Origin: DASVXQ01 sp040414855
GTDB taxonomy: Bacteria > Actinomycetota > CALGFH01
Assembly: GCA_040414855.1 (NCBI GenBank)
Contig: JBEDUQ010000304.1
Span: 7,930-71,929 of the forward strand
Length of the DNA stretch: 64,000 nucleotides
Reading direction: 5' to 3'
How positions within the stretch are numbered: position 1 is the stretch's first letter; each line of letters starts with the position of its first letter. The notes beneath the pieces are model-generated. The model worked only from the letters and a program-made list of their open reading frames with translations. It ran no database searches and was not told the DNA's origin. The translations under genes and the position numbers were made by a program. Shown here in pieces: positions 7,491-16,631 of the stretch.

Positions 7491-9545
7491 TCAGTCCAGC
7501 TCGAACCCGCTCGGGTAGACCGCCGGCCTGCGCTCCGCCGGAAAGGCCGGCGGTGGGTCCGACGCCCGCGAGATCCCCGGCTGGGTCAGCAGCGCGGCCG
7601 GCAGCAGCACCAGCGCGGCCACGCCGCCGTAGCGGGAGTGGCGCATCTGGACCTTGATGCCGTGCCGCTCGGCGAGCCGGCCGACCACGAAGAACCCGAG
7701 CATCTTGGCGTTCGCGAGGTCGATGTCCGGCGCCTCGGCGAGCCGCTGGTTGACCTCATGGAACTGCTCGGTGCTCATGCCGATGCCCTGGTCCTGGACC
7801 TCCAACAGGTAGCTGGTCGGCAGCGCCTGCCCGGACACCATCGCCTGGGTCTCGGGCGCCGAGAACGAGAGCGCGTTCTCGAGCAGCTCGGCGAGCAGGC
7901 GGACGACGTCCGAGGCCGCGTGGCCGGCGACCATCGCCGGCTGGATCGGCAGCGTGGCGACCCGGCGGTGCTCCCTGACCTCGTCGACCGCCGACTTGAC
8001 GACGTCGCCGACCGGGACCGGCCCGCGCCAGCGGCGCAACGGCTCGGCGCCCGACAGCACGATCAGGTTCTCGGCGTTGCGGCGCATGCGTCCGGCGAGG
8101 TGGTCGAGCTCGGAGACGTCGTCCATGGCCTCGCCGAGGTCGCGCCTGCCGAGGTCGCCGATCAGCTCCAACTGCCGCTCGAGCATGCTCTGGGAGCGGC
8201 GGGCGAGGTTCAGGAACATGTCGCCGACGCTGCGGCGCAAGGCCGCCTCCCTGCCGGCGACCTGGAGCGCGACCCGGTGAACCAGGCTGAACGCCTCGCC
8301 GAGCTGGCCGATCTCGTCGCGCGCGTGGGTGTCGATCGGCGTCGCCGAAGCGTTCTCCAGGTCGACGCTCTCGCCCTCCCGCAGGCGGTTCACCACGCCG
8401 GGCAGGCGGTCCTCGGCGACCTCGTGGGCGACGTCCTTGAGCCGGCCGAGGCGCACGATCAGCGAGCGGGCCACCACCAGCGACAGGCCGACGGCGAGCA
8501 CGATCGCCGCGATCAGCAGCACGGTGTAGAGCAGCGCCCTGTGGTCGGCGTCCGCCTTGATCGAGGCGCTGGTGGCCACCACGTCGCCGCTGAGCCGCTG
8601 CTCGAGGCTCCGGAGCTGGTCGAGCTCGAGGCTGGTCGCCTGGAACCAGTCGCCCGCGTCCCCGTCGACGTGCCCGACCCCTCCCGTGTCGACCGCCTCC
8701 TCGCGGATGTGGTCGATGCGCGCGATCGCGGGGTTCTCGACGATGTGGCGGTAGACAGTGATCTCCGCCGGGGTGGCCGCGCTCTCGAACTGGGCGATGT
8801 AGATCACCTCGACCGCCCGCAGCGAGGTCAGCTTGCCGTACTGCCCGGGCCCGAAGGCATGCTTGGAAAGCACGTCGTAGAGCAGCCCGCGCTGGTGGTC
8901 GGCGAATTCCTTGGCTCGCGCCAGCGCCACCGATGCCCGCACCGCCTCGATCAGGTGCGCGTCGTTGCTGCCGGGGGCGATTTCGTTATTGATGTCGAGC
9001 AGGTCGTTGATGGTGTCGGTGTACTGCTCGATCGCCTCGGGCGGGTCGTTGATGGGGCCGTGGTTCTCGTTGACGTTGAGCTGGCCCTCGATCTCGCCCT
9101 CGTCGATCTCGGGCTCGACCGCCTCGTCGCGGTTGATCGAGCCGGAGTCGATCGCCTTCCGCTGCACCGGCAGCTTGTCGAGCTCGCGCATGCCGTAGCC
9201 GACCCGGTCCCGGAGGCCCTGGTCACCGCCGAGGTCGAGGTTCAACGCGGCCGCCCGGTAGGTGGCCGCCACCTGGTCGACCGTGTGGCGCTGCTGGTTG
9301 AGCTGGGTCGGCGTGTCGCGCCGCTCGCCCGCGACGTAGCTCGACGAGAGGCTGCGCTCGGCCTGCAGCTCATGGATCAGCGGGGCGAGCTTGGCCGCGA
9401 AACGAGCCCGCTGGTTGACCTCCGCGGCCTTGCCGCTCTCCGCCAGACTCGACCGGATGACCACCGCGGCCAGCACGATCAGGGCGAGCAGCGGGCAGAC
9501 CAAGGTGACGATGAGTTTGGAGCGAAGCGGTGCATTTCGCAGCAT
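7491..9545 (-). CDS. Sensor histidine kinase with NIT domain (CvnA-like)
   Basis: A 684-residue membrane kinase. An N-terminal membrane helix (residues 11-30) is followed by a nitrate/nitrite-sensing (NIT) type helical domain, a second helix (about 340-362), HAMP, and an ATPase domain with LLAELLENALSFSAP and DQGIGMS. The phospho-acceptor region with LDHLAGRMRRNAENLIVLSG is like that of Streptomyces conservon kinases. Those usually sit with roadblock, DUF742 and GTPase genes; none is here, so this is an orphan. The start at 9545 places the first helix at the N-terminus; an alternative GTG is at 9620. It converges with the amidotransferase with only seven bases between. Confidence 0.85.
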   Translation of the reverse strand: MLRNAPLRSKLIVTLVCPLLALIVLAAVVIRSSLAESGKAAEVNQRARFAAKLAPLIHELQAERSLSSSYVAGERRDTPTQLNQQRHTVDQVAATYRAAALNLDLGGDQGLRDRVGYGMRELDKLPVQRKAIDSGSINRDEAVEPEIDEGEIEGQLNVNENHGPINDPPEAIEQYTDTINDLLDINNEIAPGSNDAHLIEAVRASVALARAKEFADHQRGLLYDVLSKHAFGPGQYGKLTSLRAVEVIYIAQFESAATPAEITVYRHIVENPAIARIDHIREEAVDTGGVGHVDGDAGDWFQATSLELDQLRSLEQRLSGDVVATSASIKADADHRALLYTVLLIAAIVLAVGLSLVVARSLIVRLGRLKDVAHEVAEDRLPGVVNRLREGESVDLENASATPIDTHARDEIGQLGEAFSLVHRVALQVAGREAALRRSVGDMFLNLARRSQSMLERQLELIGDLGRRDLGEAMDDVSELDHLAGRMRRNAENLIVLSGAEPLRRWRGPVPVGDVVKSAVDEVREHRRVATLPIQPAMVAGHAASDVVRLLAELLENALSFSAPETQAMVSGQALPTSYLLEVQDQGIGMSTEQFHEVNQRLAEAPDIDLANAKMLGFFVVGRLAERHGIKVQMRHSRYGGVAALVLLPAALLTQPGISRASDPPPAFPAERRPAVYPSGFELD

Positions 9546-9977
9546 TTGGCATCTCTTGTTCAGGCCGAATACTCGGCTGACGGCGGTTTCCCCGATCCCC
9601 CGAGCTCCCCCTTTGCGCACCTACGGGAACATTGCGGACCGCTGGCGAAGTAGGTTACGAGATGCCGCTAATTTGCGCGAAGATCGGTGGATGCCAACCA
9701 ATCCGGTCAGCGTTTGGAGGCCTTTCCCCCTGGGCCTGGGGCGTTTCCCCTCAGGGTCTGGGGGCTTTTCGCGCCGCCGGTGGGCGGGCATCGCTGTATA
9801 CCGCGAGCTGCATTCGAATGGCCCGAATCGATTGCCGCGCAATCGCGTCGAGATCGTTGTGCTATCGCCGCGTCATCATGGGAATCGCCGGGTTATGCGC
9901 GAAGTTATAGAGCGACCCGCCTCTGCACGTGCGCCGTGGAGGCGGTTGCCGCCGGGCCTGGCGACGCTCGCGGCCGC
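9546..9977. other. Non-coding stretch with two imperfect hairpin repeats
   Basis: No reading frame here has convincing protein character. At 9723-9765 there are two imperfect copies of a roughly 22-bp unit (TTTCCCC, a spacer, then a G-run), each able to form a small C4/G4 stem; the second is followed by CTTTTC. Promoters for the kinase gene must lie on its right side, but no clear -35/-10 pair stands out. Confidence 0.4.
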
Positions 9978-10187
9978 CTATGCGGCTTCGGCCGCGGGGG
10001 CGGTCCTGGCTTCCGCCGCGGAGGCGCCGGTGACGGTCGGAGCCGGCGCGCCGTCGGCGGCCGGCTCGACCTGGGCCCGGTCGCGGTCGTCGCTCGGCAC
10101 CTGGCCGGCCTCCACGACAACCGCATGCGGGCGGGGACGGACGCCGCCGCCCAGTCCGGGGACGACGTGATGGTGAAGGAGCACCAT
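9978..10187 (-). CDS. Small hypothetical protein (69 aa)
   Basis: The ATG at 10187 is preceded by AGGAGGT with nine bases of spacing, one of the best ribosome sites in the window. The product starts MVLLHHHVVPGLGGG and becomes Ala/Pro/Glu-rich. I do not recognise it. It is divergent from the MarR gene with an AT-rich, palindrome-bearing gap between them, a layout often seen for a MarR target. The overlapping opposite-strand frame also gives an Ala-rich segment, so the coding strand is not certain. Confidence 0.35.
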   Translation of the reverse strand: MVLLHHHVVPGLGGGVRPRPHAVVVEAGQVPSDDRDRAQVEPAADGAPAPTVTGASAAEARTAPAAEAA

Positions 10188-10282
10188 GGTGCGACCACCT
10201 CCTCGAGGTCTGGAGGGAGCCTGAATGGCTCGCGCTTCGATCATGTTAGCCCTCGATATGTTATGCATCAACTTTCTACCCA

Positions 10283-10300
10283 TGATCGGTCGATGGATCA
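10283..10300. promoter_or_regulatory. Candidate MarR operator
   Basis: TGATCGGTCGATGGATCA is an 18-bp near-palindrome (arms TGATC/GATCA, centre TCGA) in an unusually AT-rich gap about 90 bases upstream of the MarR start. MarR proteins bind palindromes of this size and commonly autoregulate; binding here is inferred. Confidence 0.45.
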
Positions 10301-10387
10301 GTTGTTGAACGCGCACCTATCGAGCTACCATCCGCATGTGAATGTGCGCTCGTTCAGTGGCGCACCAGACGAACCGAGGTGAGATCG

Positions 10388-10852
10388 GTGTCGGGCCGGG
10401 AAAGGTCCAAGCAGCAGCTGGCGGGCGAGGTCATGGGCTCCCTGATGCGGCTGAACAAGGAGCGGATCCGCGCCAACGGCGCCCTCCTCCGGCCCCATGA
10501 CCTGACGCCGCAGCAGGTCTGGCTGCTCGCCGAGCTGCCGCCCGAGGGCGGCGCGCCGATCGGCTCGCTCGCGGACGCGATGCAGTGCCACAGCTCCAAC
10601 GTGACCGGCATGGTCGACCGGCTCGAGGCGCGCGGCCTGGTGCGCAGGCAGCCGGACGCCAGCGACCGCCGGGTCAAGCTGGTCGCGCTCACCCCCGAGG
10701 GCCTCTCGCTTCGCGGCGCGATGATCGAGATCGCGCGCCGGCCGCCCGACGTGCTGGTCGAGCGGCTGGACGCCGAGCAGCTCCAGACCCTGAGCGACCT
10801 GCTCGCCAAGGCCTGCGCCGGCCTCGAGCCGCCCCCCGACCTCAAGGCCTGA
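10388..10852 (+). CDS. MarR family transcriptional regulator
   Basis: A 154-residue winged-helix regulator. The recognition region is PIGSLADAMQCHSSNVTGMVDRLEARGLVRRQPDASDRRVKLVALT (about residues 57-101), with the MarR wing motif DxRxxxxxLT clear. GTG 10388 is chosen because CCGAGG lies nine bases upstream; GTG 10379 is also possible. It converges with glyA. The ligand is unknown; the palindrome at 10283-10300 is a likely binding site. Confidence 0.88.
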   Translation: MSGRERSKQQLAGEVMGSLMRLNKERIRANGALLRPHDLTPQQVWLLAELPPEGGAPIGSLADAMQCHSSNVTGMVDRLEARGLVRRQPDASDRRVKLVALTPEGLSLRGAMIEIARRPPDVLVERLDAEQLQTLSDLLAKACAGLEPPPDLKA

Positions 10853-10932
10853 GGCCCAGGGTCGGGCCGACCGCCGGGCCGCCGCCGAGCGACCGGGCCG
10901 GGACTGAACGCCCGGGGCCCGGGGCCTGACCC

Positions 10933-12426
10933 CTACAGGCTGATCCGCGGGTACAGCGGGTAGGCGGCCAGCAGGTCGGCCACCCGCTTGCGCGCGCCGT
11001 CCCTGACCGGCTCGGCGAGCTGGAAGCGCGCCTTCGAGGACGGGTCTGGCTCGGTCGCCGACAGCACCGCGTACATGATCGAGGCGATCTCGCGCATCTC
11101 CGGGGTGCCCATCCCCAGCGTGGTGGTCGCCGGCGTCCCGACGCGGACGCCGCTGGTGTACCAGGCTCCGTTGGGGTCGTAGGGGATCACGTTGCGGTTG
11201 GCGGTGACCCCGGCGTCGCGCAGGGCCGACTCGGCCTGGCGGCCGGTGAGCCCGAACGGGCGCACGTCGATCAGCATAAGGTGGTTGTCGGTCCCCCCGG
11301 TGACCACCGCGCCGCCCTCGGACTGGAACGCTTCGGCCAGGGTGGCGGCGTTGTCGACCACCTGGCGGGCGTAGCCGGCGAACTCCGGCCGCGACGCCTC
11401 GTCGAGCGCGACCGCCTTGGCGGCCATCACGTGCGGCAGCGGGCCGCCCAGCACCAGCGGGCAACCGCGGTCGACGGTGGACGCGAACCGCTCCTCGCAC
11501 AGCACCATCCCGCCGCGCGGACCGCGCAGGGTCTTGTGGGTCGTGGTGGTGGTGATGTGGGCGTGCTCGACCGGGTTGAAGTCGCCGGTGAACACCTTGC
11601 CGGCCACCAGCCCGGCGAAGTGCGCCATGTCGACCATGAAGGTCGCCCCGACCTCGTCGGCGATCTCGCGGAAGATCCGGAAATTGATCTTGCGCGGGTA
11701 GGAGCTGTAGCCGGCCAGCAGGATCAGCGGGCGCACCTCTTCGGCGCGGGCGCGGACCACGTCGTAGTCGATCAGGCCGGTCTGGGGGTCGACCGAGTAG
11801 TGGGCCAGGTCGAACAGCTTGCCCGAGACGTTCGGCCGAAAGCCGTGGGTGAGGTGCCCGCCGGCGTCCAGGGCCATGCCGAGCATCCGCTGGTTGCCGT
11901 ACTCGCGCCGCAGCTTGGCCCACTCGCCCTCGTCGAGCGAGAGCAGGTCCTTGCGGCCGAGCCGCTCCAGCTCGGGTGCCTCGACGCGGTCGGTCAGGAT
12001 CGACCAGAAGGCGACCAGGTTGGCGTCGATGCCGCTGTGCGGCTGGATGTAGGCGTGGTCGCTGCCGAACAGCTGGTTGGCGATCCCGGCGGCGCGACTC
12101 TCGATCGCGTCGACGTTCTCGCAACCGGCGTAGAAGCGGTGGCCGGGCGCTCCCTCGGCGTACTTGTCGCTGAGCCAGTTGCCCATCGCCAGCAGGACCG
12201 CCGGCGAGGCGTAGTTCTCGCTGGCGATAAGCTTCAGGTGGGAGCGCTGATCGGCGAGCTCCGACTCGATCAGGGCGGCGATCTCAGGCGCCACCCCGCC
12301 GACCACGTCGAGGATCGCGGCGTAGGCGACGCTCTCGAGACTGGCCTGGTCCGGCAGCTTGACGCCGAGGCCGCCCAGGTAGGAGGCGAGCCGGTTCGCC
12401 GGGGATCCTGCGGAGGGTGTGGTCAT
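10933..12426 (-). CDS. glyA: Serine hydroxymethyltransferase
   Basis: A 497-residue PLP enzyme that converts serine and tetrahydrofolate to glycine and 5,10-methylene-tetrahydrofolate. Family motifs are complete: LIASENYASPAVL near residue 67, the Asp-binding MVDMAHFAGLVA near 265, and TTTTTHKTLRGPRGG with the PLP lysine at about 298. It is somewhat longer than the 420-residue E. coli enzyme, with an insertion after residue 145 seen in a long subgroup of bacterial SHMTs. ATG 12426. It is divergent from hemE. Supplying glycine and one-carbon units is its expected role. Confidence 0.95.
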   Translation of the reverse strand: MTTPSAGSPANRLASYLGGLGVKLPDQASLESVAYAAILDVVGGVAPEIAALIESELADQRSHLKLIASENYASPAVLLAMGNWLSDKYAEGAPGHRFYAGCENVDAIESRAAGIANQLFGSDHAYIQPHSGIDANLVAFWSILTDRVEAPELERLGRKDLLSLDEGEWAKLRREYGNQRMLGMALDAGGHLTHGFRPNVSGKLFDLAHYSVDPQTGLIDYDVVRARAEEVRPLILLAGYSSYPRKINFRIFREIADEVGATFMVDMAHFAGLVAGKVFTGDFNPVEHAHITTTTTHKTLRGPRGGMVLCEERFASTVDRGCPLVLGGPLPHVMAAKAVALDEASRPEFAGYARQVVDNAATLAEAFQSEGGAVVTGGTDNHLMLIDVRPFGLTGRQAESALRDAGVTANRNVIPYDPNGAWYTSGVRVGTPATTTLGMGTPEMREIASIMYAVLSATEPDPSSKARFQLAEPVRDGARKRVADLLAAYPLYPRISL

Positions 12427-12652
12427 TGGCGGTCACGCGTCCTTCGTCCGTGGTTCGAGCCGCCGGCCGGCGGCTGGCCGTCGGGCGAGATCCTAATCCT
12501 CGACCTCGAAGGCGGGCATTGCGGAGCCGTCCGGGGAGTTGTTCCCCTAACAGATCCTGCCGAGTGGCTGACCCCCTGACCTTCTCATACTCTTGGAACG
12601 GCCGGATGGGACCTTCAGCGGCCGGCGAGGACGATCCGAGGGACGAAGGAGC

Positions 12653-13759
12653 GTGGCGTTCGGAGTGAGCGATCGCAGCGCCGGGAACGGCGGCCAGCCA
12701 GCGATGACCCCAGCCGGGCGGATGCTCGCGGCATGCAGGCGCGAGCAGGTCGACCGGACACCTGTCTGGTTCATGCGCCAGGCCGGCCGCTGTCTCGCCG
12801 ATTACCGCAAGCTCCGCGAGCGGTACGACATCCTGACCATCACCCGGACCCCTGAGCTGTGCGCCCAGGTCACCCGGATGCCGGTCGACGTGCTCGGGGT
12901 CGACGCCGCCGTGCTCTACGCCGACATCATGCTGCCGCTGTACGGCATGGGCGTGCCGTTCTCGATCGACCCGGGGATCGGCCCGATCATCCACGCGCCG
13001 GTGCGCGACCGGGCGGCGGTCGAGGGGCTCAGGGTGGTCGAGGCCGAGGAGGCGACCCCCGAGCTGTTCGAGACCATCCGGCTGCTGCGCGGCGACCTCG
13101 GCGAGCGGGCAGCGCTGATCGGCTTCGCCGGCGCCCCCTACACGGTGGCGTCGTACCTGATCGAGGGGAAGCCGTCCCGCGACCACGCCCGCGCCAAGAG
13201 CGTCATGTACGGCGACCCGGAGCTGTGGCGCCTGCTGATGGAGCGGCTCACCGAGGTCACCATCCGCTACCTGCGCGCCCAGGTCGCCGCCGGGGTCCAG
13301 GTGGTCCAGCTCTTCGACTCCTGGATGGGCGACCTCGGCCGGCGCGAGTACGAGCGCGAGGTGCTGCCGTGGACGCGCAGGATCTTCGAGGCGGTGGCGG
13401 CCACCGGCGTGCCGACCATCCACTTCGGGACCGGCACGGTCGGTCTGCTGGAGCAGATGGCCTCGGCCGGCAGCGACCTCGTCAGCGTCGACTGGCGGGT
13501 GCCGCTCGACGACGCCTGGCGGCGCATCGGCGCCGGCAAGGGCATCCAGGGCAACCTCGACCCGGCGGTCATGCTCGCCCCGATGGAGGTCGTCGAGCGC
13601 GAGGCGGCCACGGTGCTGGCCGCCGCGGCCGGCCGCCCCGGGCACGTCTTCAACCTCGGCCACGGCGTGCTCCCCGACAGCCCGTCGGACAACCTGCGGC
13701 GGCTGGTCGACTACGTTCACGAGGAGACAGCCCGGGACCGGGCGGAGGTATCCGCATGA
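12653..13759 (+). CDS. hemE: Uroporphyrinogen decarboxylase
   Basis: About 368 residues. It removes four carboxyl groups from uroporphyrinogen III to give coproporphyrinogen III. The signature RTPVWFMRQAGR is near residue 37 and the second signature GFAGAPYTVASYLIEG near 140. The start is uncertain: GTG 12653 closely follows AAGGAG, GTG 12665 is better spaced, and ATG 12704 is possible. The stop overlaps the ferrochelatase start by four bases (ATGA), showing a tightly coupled haem operon. Confidence 0.95.
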   Translation: MAFGVSDRSAGNGGQPAMTPAGRMLAACRREQVDRTPVWFMRQAGRCLADYRKLRERYDILTITRTPELCAQVTRMPVDVLGVDAAVLYADIMLPLYGMGVPFSIDPGIGPIIHAPVRDRAAVEGLRVVEAEEATPELFETIRLLRGDLGERAALIGFAGAPYTVASYLIEGKPSRDHARAKSVMYGDPELWRLLMERLTEVTIRYLRAQVAAGVQVVQLFDSWMGDLGRREYEREVLPWTRRIFEAVAATGVPTIHFGTGTVGLLEQMASAGSDLVSVDWRVPLDDAWRRIGAGKGIQGNLDPAVMLAPMEVVEREAATVLAAAAGRPGHVFNLGHGVLPDSPSDNLRRLVDYVHEETARDRAEVSA

Positions 13760-14736
13760 CCACGAGCGCGACCCCGCGCAACCCGACCGGCAACGGCGGC
13801 GAGCACCCCACCGGCGTGCTGCTGATGACCTACGGCACCCCGACCGACGCCGAGGGGATGCCCGCCTACCTGCTGAGCGTGCGCGGCGGCAGGCCGGCGA
13901 GCCCCGAGCTGACCGCCGAGTTCATCCGCCGCTACGAGCTGGTCGGCTGGTCCCCGCTGATCGAGATCACCAGGGACCAGGGCGCCGCGCTCCAACGCCT
14001 GCTCGACGAGGAGGAGGGGCCCGGCGCCTACCTGGTCGAGGTCGGCATGCTCCACTCCGAGCCCTCGATCGCCTTGGCGGTCCAGCGGCTGGCGACGGCG
14101 GGCGTCCGCGAGCTGATCGGGATCGTGCTGTCGCCGCAGTACTCGTCGATCATCATGGGCCGCTACAACCGGACCCTCACCGAGGCGGCCGAGGCACTCG
14201 GCCCCGAGGGTCGCGTGCGGATCGCCGGCGCCTGGCACGACCTGCCGTCGTTCGTCGACTCGCTGGCCGAGCGGACCACCGAGGCGCTCGCCGCCATGCC
14301 CGACGGGGGCCGCGGCGTCCCGGTGCTGATGACCGCGCACAGCCTGCCCAAGCCGGTGGTCGACCGCGAACCGGGCTACGTGGTCCAGCTCAGCGACACC
14401 GCGGAGGCGATCGCCAAGCGGGTCGGGCTCGACCCCGAGCGCTGGCGCTTCGCCTACCAGAGCGCCGGCCACACCCCCGAGGAGTGGCTGCGGCCGGACC
14501 TCAAGGAGCTGCTCCCAGGGCTCCGCGAGGCCGGCCACGAGGCCGTGCTGGTGGTGCCGGTCCAGTTCCTCGCCGACCACCTCGAGATCCTCTACGACCT
14601 GGACGTCGCCGCCAGGGAGGAGGCCGAGGAGTCCGGCATCGCCTTCCACCGCATCCAGCTTCCCAACACGCAACCCCAGTTCATCCGCGCGCTCGCCGAC
14701 GTGGTCCACAGGGAGCGAGCCGAGACACCGAGCTGA
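13756..14736 (+). CDS. cpfC: Ferrochelatase (probably coproporphyrin ferrochelatase)
   Basis: A 326-residue ferrochelatase that inserts ferrous iron into a porphyrin. The catalytic histidine is expected at 195 in TAHSLPKPV; SPQYSSIIMGRY (near 128) and the QSAGHTPEEWLRPD region (near 235) are typical. In Actinobacteria the usual substrate is coproporphyrin III. Unlike mycobacterial enzymes, the protein has no cysteine at all, so it cannot carry a [2Fe-2S] cluster. It overlaps hemE by ATGA and is followed 56 bases later by the Rel-like gene, probably one operon. Confidence 0.93.
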   Translation: MTTSATPRNPTGNGGEHPTGVLLMTYGTPTDAEGMPAYLLSVRGGRPASPELTAEFIRRYELVGWSPLIEITRDQGAALQRLLDEEEGPGAYLVEVGMLHSEPSIALAVQRLATAGVRELIGIVLSPQYSSIIMGRYNRTLTEAAEALGPEGRVRIAGAWHDLPSFVDSLAERTTEALAAMPDGGRGVPVLMTAHSLPKPVVDREPGYVVQLSDTAEAIAKRVGLDPERWRFAYQSAGHTPEEWLRPDLKELLPGLREAGHEAVLVVPVQFLADHLEILYDLDVAAREEAEESGIAFHRIQLPNTQPQFIRALADVVHRERAETPS

Positions 14737-14792
14737 TCGACGCCGGCTGCCGGCCTCGAGTCCGGCAAGTCGGCTTGAGTTTGGAGGTGGCC

Positions 14793-16625
14793 GTGAGCGC
14801 GGAGGCCGGTCCGCTCGGCCCAGGTGCCGCCGACCCGTCGCCGCTGGCGCTGCCGGGATCCGGCGCGTCCAGGCCGGCCGAGCGCGCGCCGTCCAGGCCG
14901 CTCGAGCGCGCGCCGTCCAGGTTGTCGCGCCCGCGGCTCCGCGGTCGCCGGGACGAGCCGCCCGAGGCGCTCGAGCCGTTGCTGCGGGCCCACCGCGCCG
15001 CGCACCCGAAGTCCGACCCGACCATGCTCCGCCGCGCCTACGAGGTCGCCGAGGAGCTCCACCGCGGCCAGCTCCGGCACAGCGGCGAGCCGTACATCAC
15101 CCACCCGGTCGCGGTCGCCACCATGCTCGCCGAGCTCGGCGTCGACACCACCACCCTGGCCGCCGCGCTGCTGCACGACACCGTCGAGGACACCGTCTAC
15201 ACCCTGGAGCGGGCCCGCGAGGAGTTCGGCGACGAGGTGGCCCACCTGGTCGACGGCGTCACCAAGCTCGACAAGATGCGCTTCGGCGAGGCGGCGGAGG
15301 CCGAGACCATCCGCAAGATGATCCTGGCGATGTCCCGCGACCTGCGGGTCCTGGTCATCAAGCTGGCCGACCGCGTCCACAACATGCGCACGCTGCGCTT
15401 CCAGCCGAGGCACAAGCAGGAGCGGATCGCCAGGGCGACCCTGGACGTGCTGGTGCCGCTCGCCGACCGGCTCGGCATCCAGGTGTTCAAGCGGGAGCTC
15501 GAGGACCTCGCCTTCGCGACCCTGGAGCGCGAGGCGTACGCGGCCACCACCCGGATGGTGGCCGAGCGGGCCGGGGAGCGCGACGCCTACCTCGCGGAGG
15601 TGATCGCCAAGGTCGCGCCGGCGCTGCGCGAGGCCGGGGTGAAGGCGACCCTGAGCGCCAGGCCCAAGCACCTGTTCTCGGTCCACCACATGCTGCTGGA
15701 GCGCGGCGAGGGCGAGATCGACTTCTACGACGTCGCCCGCCTGCTGGTGATCGTCTCCGGCGAGGCGTCGTCGTGCTACGTGGCCATGGGCGCGGTGCAC
15801 AGCCGCTGGAAGCCGGTGCTCGGGCGCTTCAAGGACTTCATCGCCATGCCCAAGTTCAACCTCTACCAGAGCTTGCACACCACCGTGATCGGCCCGCACG
15901 ACGAGCTGCTCCAGGTCCTGATCCGCACCGAGGAGATGCACCGCACCGCCGAGCACGGGATCGTCGCCTTCCTGGACCACAACAACGGCGGCAGGCACGC
16001 CAAGCGGCTGCGGAAGCCGCCGGGCGGGAGGCCGGACGAGCCGGAATGGCTGCGGCGCATGGTGAGCTGGCAGCGGGACGCGCCCGACCCTGGCCAGTTC
16101 CTCGAGTCGCTCCGCTACGACCTGAGCGATCACGAGGTCGTGCTGTTCACCCCAAAGGGCGACAGCATCACCCTGCCCGAGGGCGCCACCCCGGTCGACT
16201 TCGCCTACGCCCTCGGCACCGACACCGGGCACCGCTGCGTCGGCGCGCGCGTCAACGGCCAGCTGGTGCCGCTGGCGAGCGCGCTGTCGGACGGCGACGT
16301 GGTCGAGGTGCTCACCACCTCGTCACGCGAGACCGGGCCGTCCAGGGACTGGCTGGAGTCGGTCAAGACCCCGCGGGCGCAGCTCAAGGTCAGGCAGTGG
16401 TTCACCGAGCAGCGCCGCGACCTCGCCATCGCGGCCGGCAAGCAGGCGGTCGGCTACGCCATGCGCGAGGCCGGCCGCGAGCTGGAGACCGCGATCGTCG
16501 ACGGCTCCCTCGCCCGCACGGCGGCCGCGCTCCGCTACGCGGCGCTCGACGACCTCTTCGAGGCCGTCGGCGAGACCCTCGCCTCGCCCGCGTGGGTGGT
16601 CCAGCAGCTCCTCGGTACCCCTTGA
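14793..16625 (+). CDS. RelA/SpoT-type (p)ppGpp synthetase/hydrolase, short form
   Basis: A 610-residue alarmone enzyme. After a disordered N-terminus with repeated ERAPSR units, the hydrolase domain has the HDxxED motif (H128, D129, E132, D133), then the synthetase domain (RFKDFIAMPKFNLYQSLHTT near residue 350; IRTEEMHRTAEHGI near 377), then a TGS domain (about 455-515). It ends about 100 residues after TGS and lacks the usual C-terminal zinc-finger and ACT/RRM domains, so it is a short Rel variant and may be a second copy beside a full-length Rel. GTG 14793 has GGAGG five bases upstream. Confidence 0.88.
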   Translation: MSAEAGPLGPGAADPSPLALPGSGASRPAERAPSRPLERAPSRLSRPRLRGRRDEPPEALEPLLRAHRAAHPKSDPTMLRRAYEVAEELHRGQLRHSGEPYITHPVAVATMLAELGVDTTTLAAALLHDTVEDTVYTLERAREEFGDEVAHLVDGVTKLDKMRFGEAAEAETIRKMILAMSRDLRVLVIKLADRVHNMRTLRFQPRHKQERIARATLDVLVPLADRLGIQVFKRELEDLAFATLEREAYAATTRMVAERAGERDAYLAEVIAKVAPALREAGVKATLSARPKHLFSVHHMLLERGEGEIDFYDVARLLVIVSGEASSCYVAMGAVHSRWKPVLGRFKDFIAMPKFNLYQSLHTTVIGPHDELLQVLIRTEEMHRTAEHGIVAFLDHNNGGRHAKRLRKPPGGRPDEPEWLRRMVSWQRDAPDPGQFLESLRYDLSDHEVVLFTPKGDSITLPEGATPVDFAYALGTDTGHRCVGARVNGQLVPLASALSDGDVVEVLTTSSRETGPSRDWLESVKTPRAQLKVRQWFTEQRRDLAIAAGKQAVGYAMREAGRELETAIVDGSLARTAAALRYAALDDLFEAVGETLASPAWVVQQLLGTP

Positions 16626-16631
16626 TCGGCC

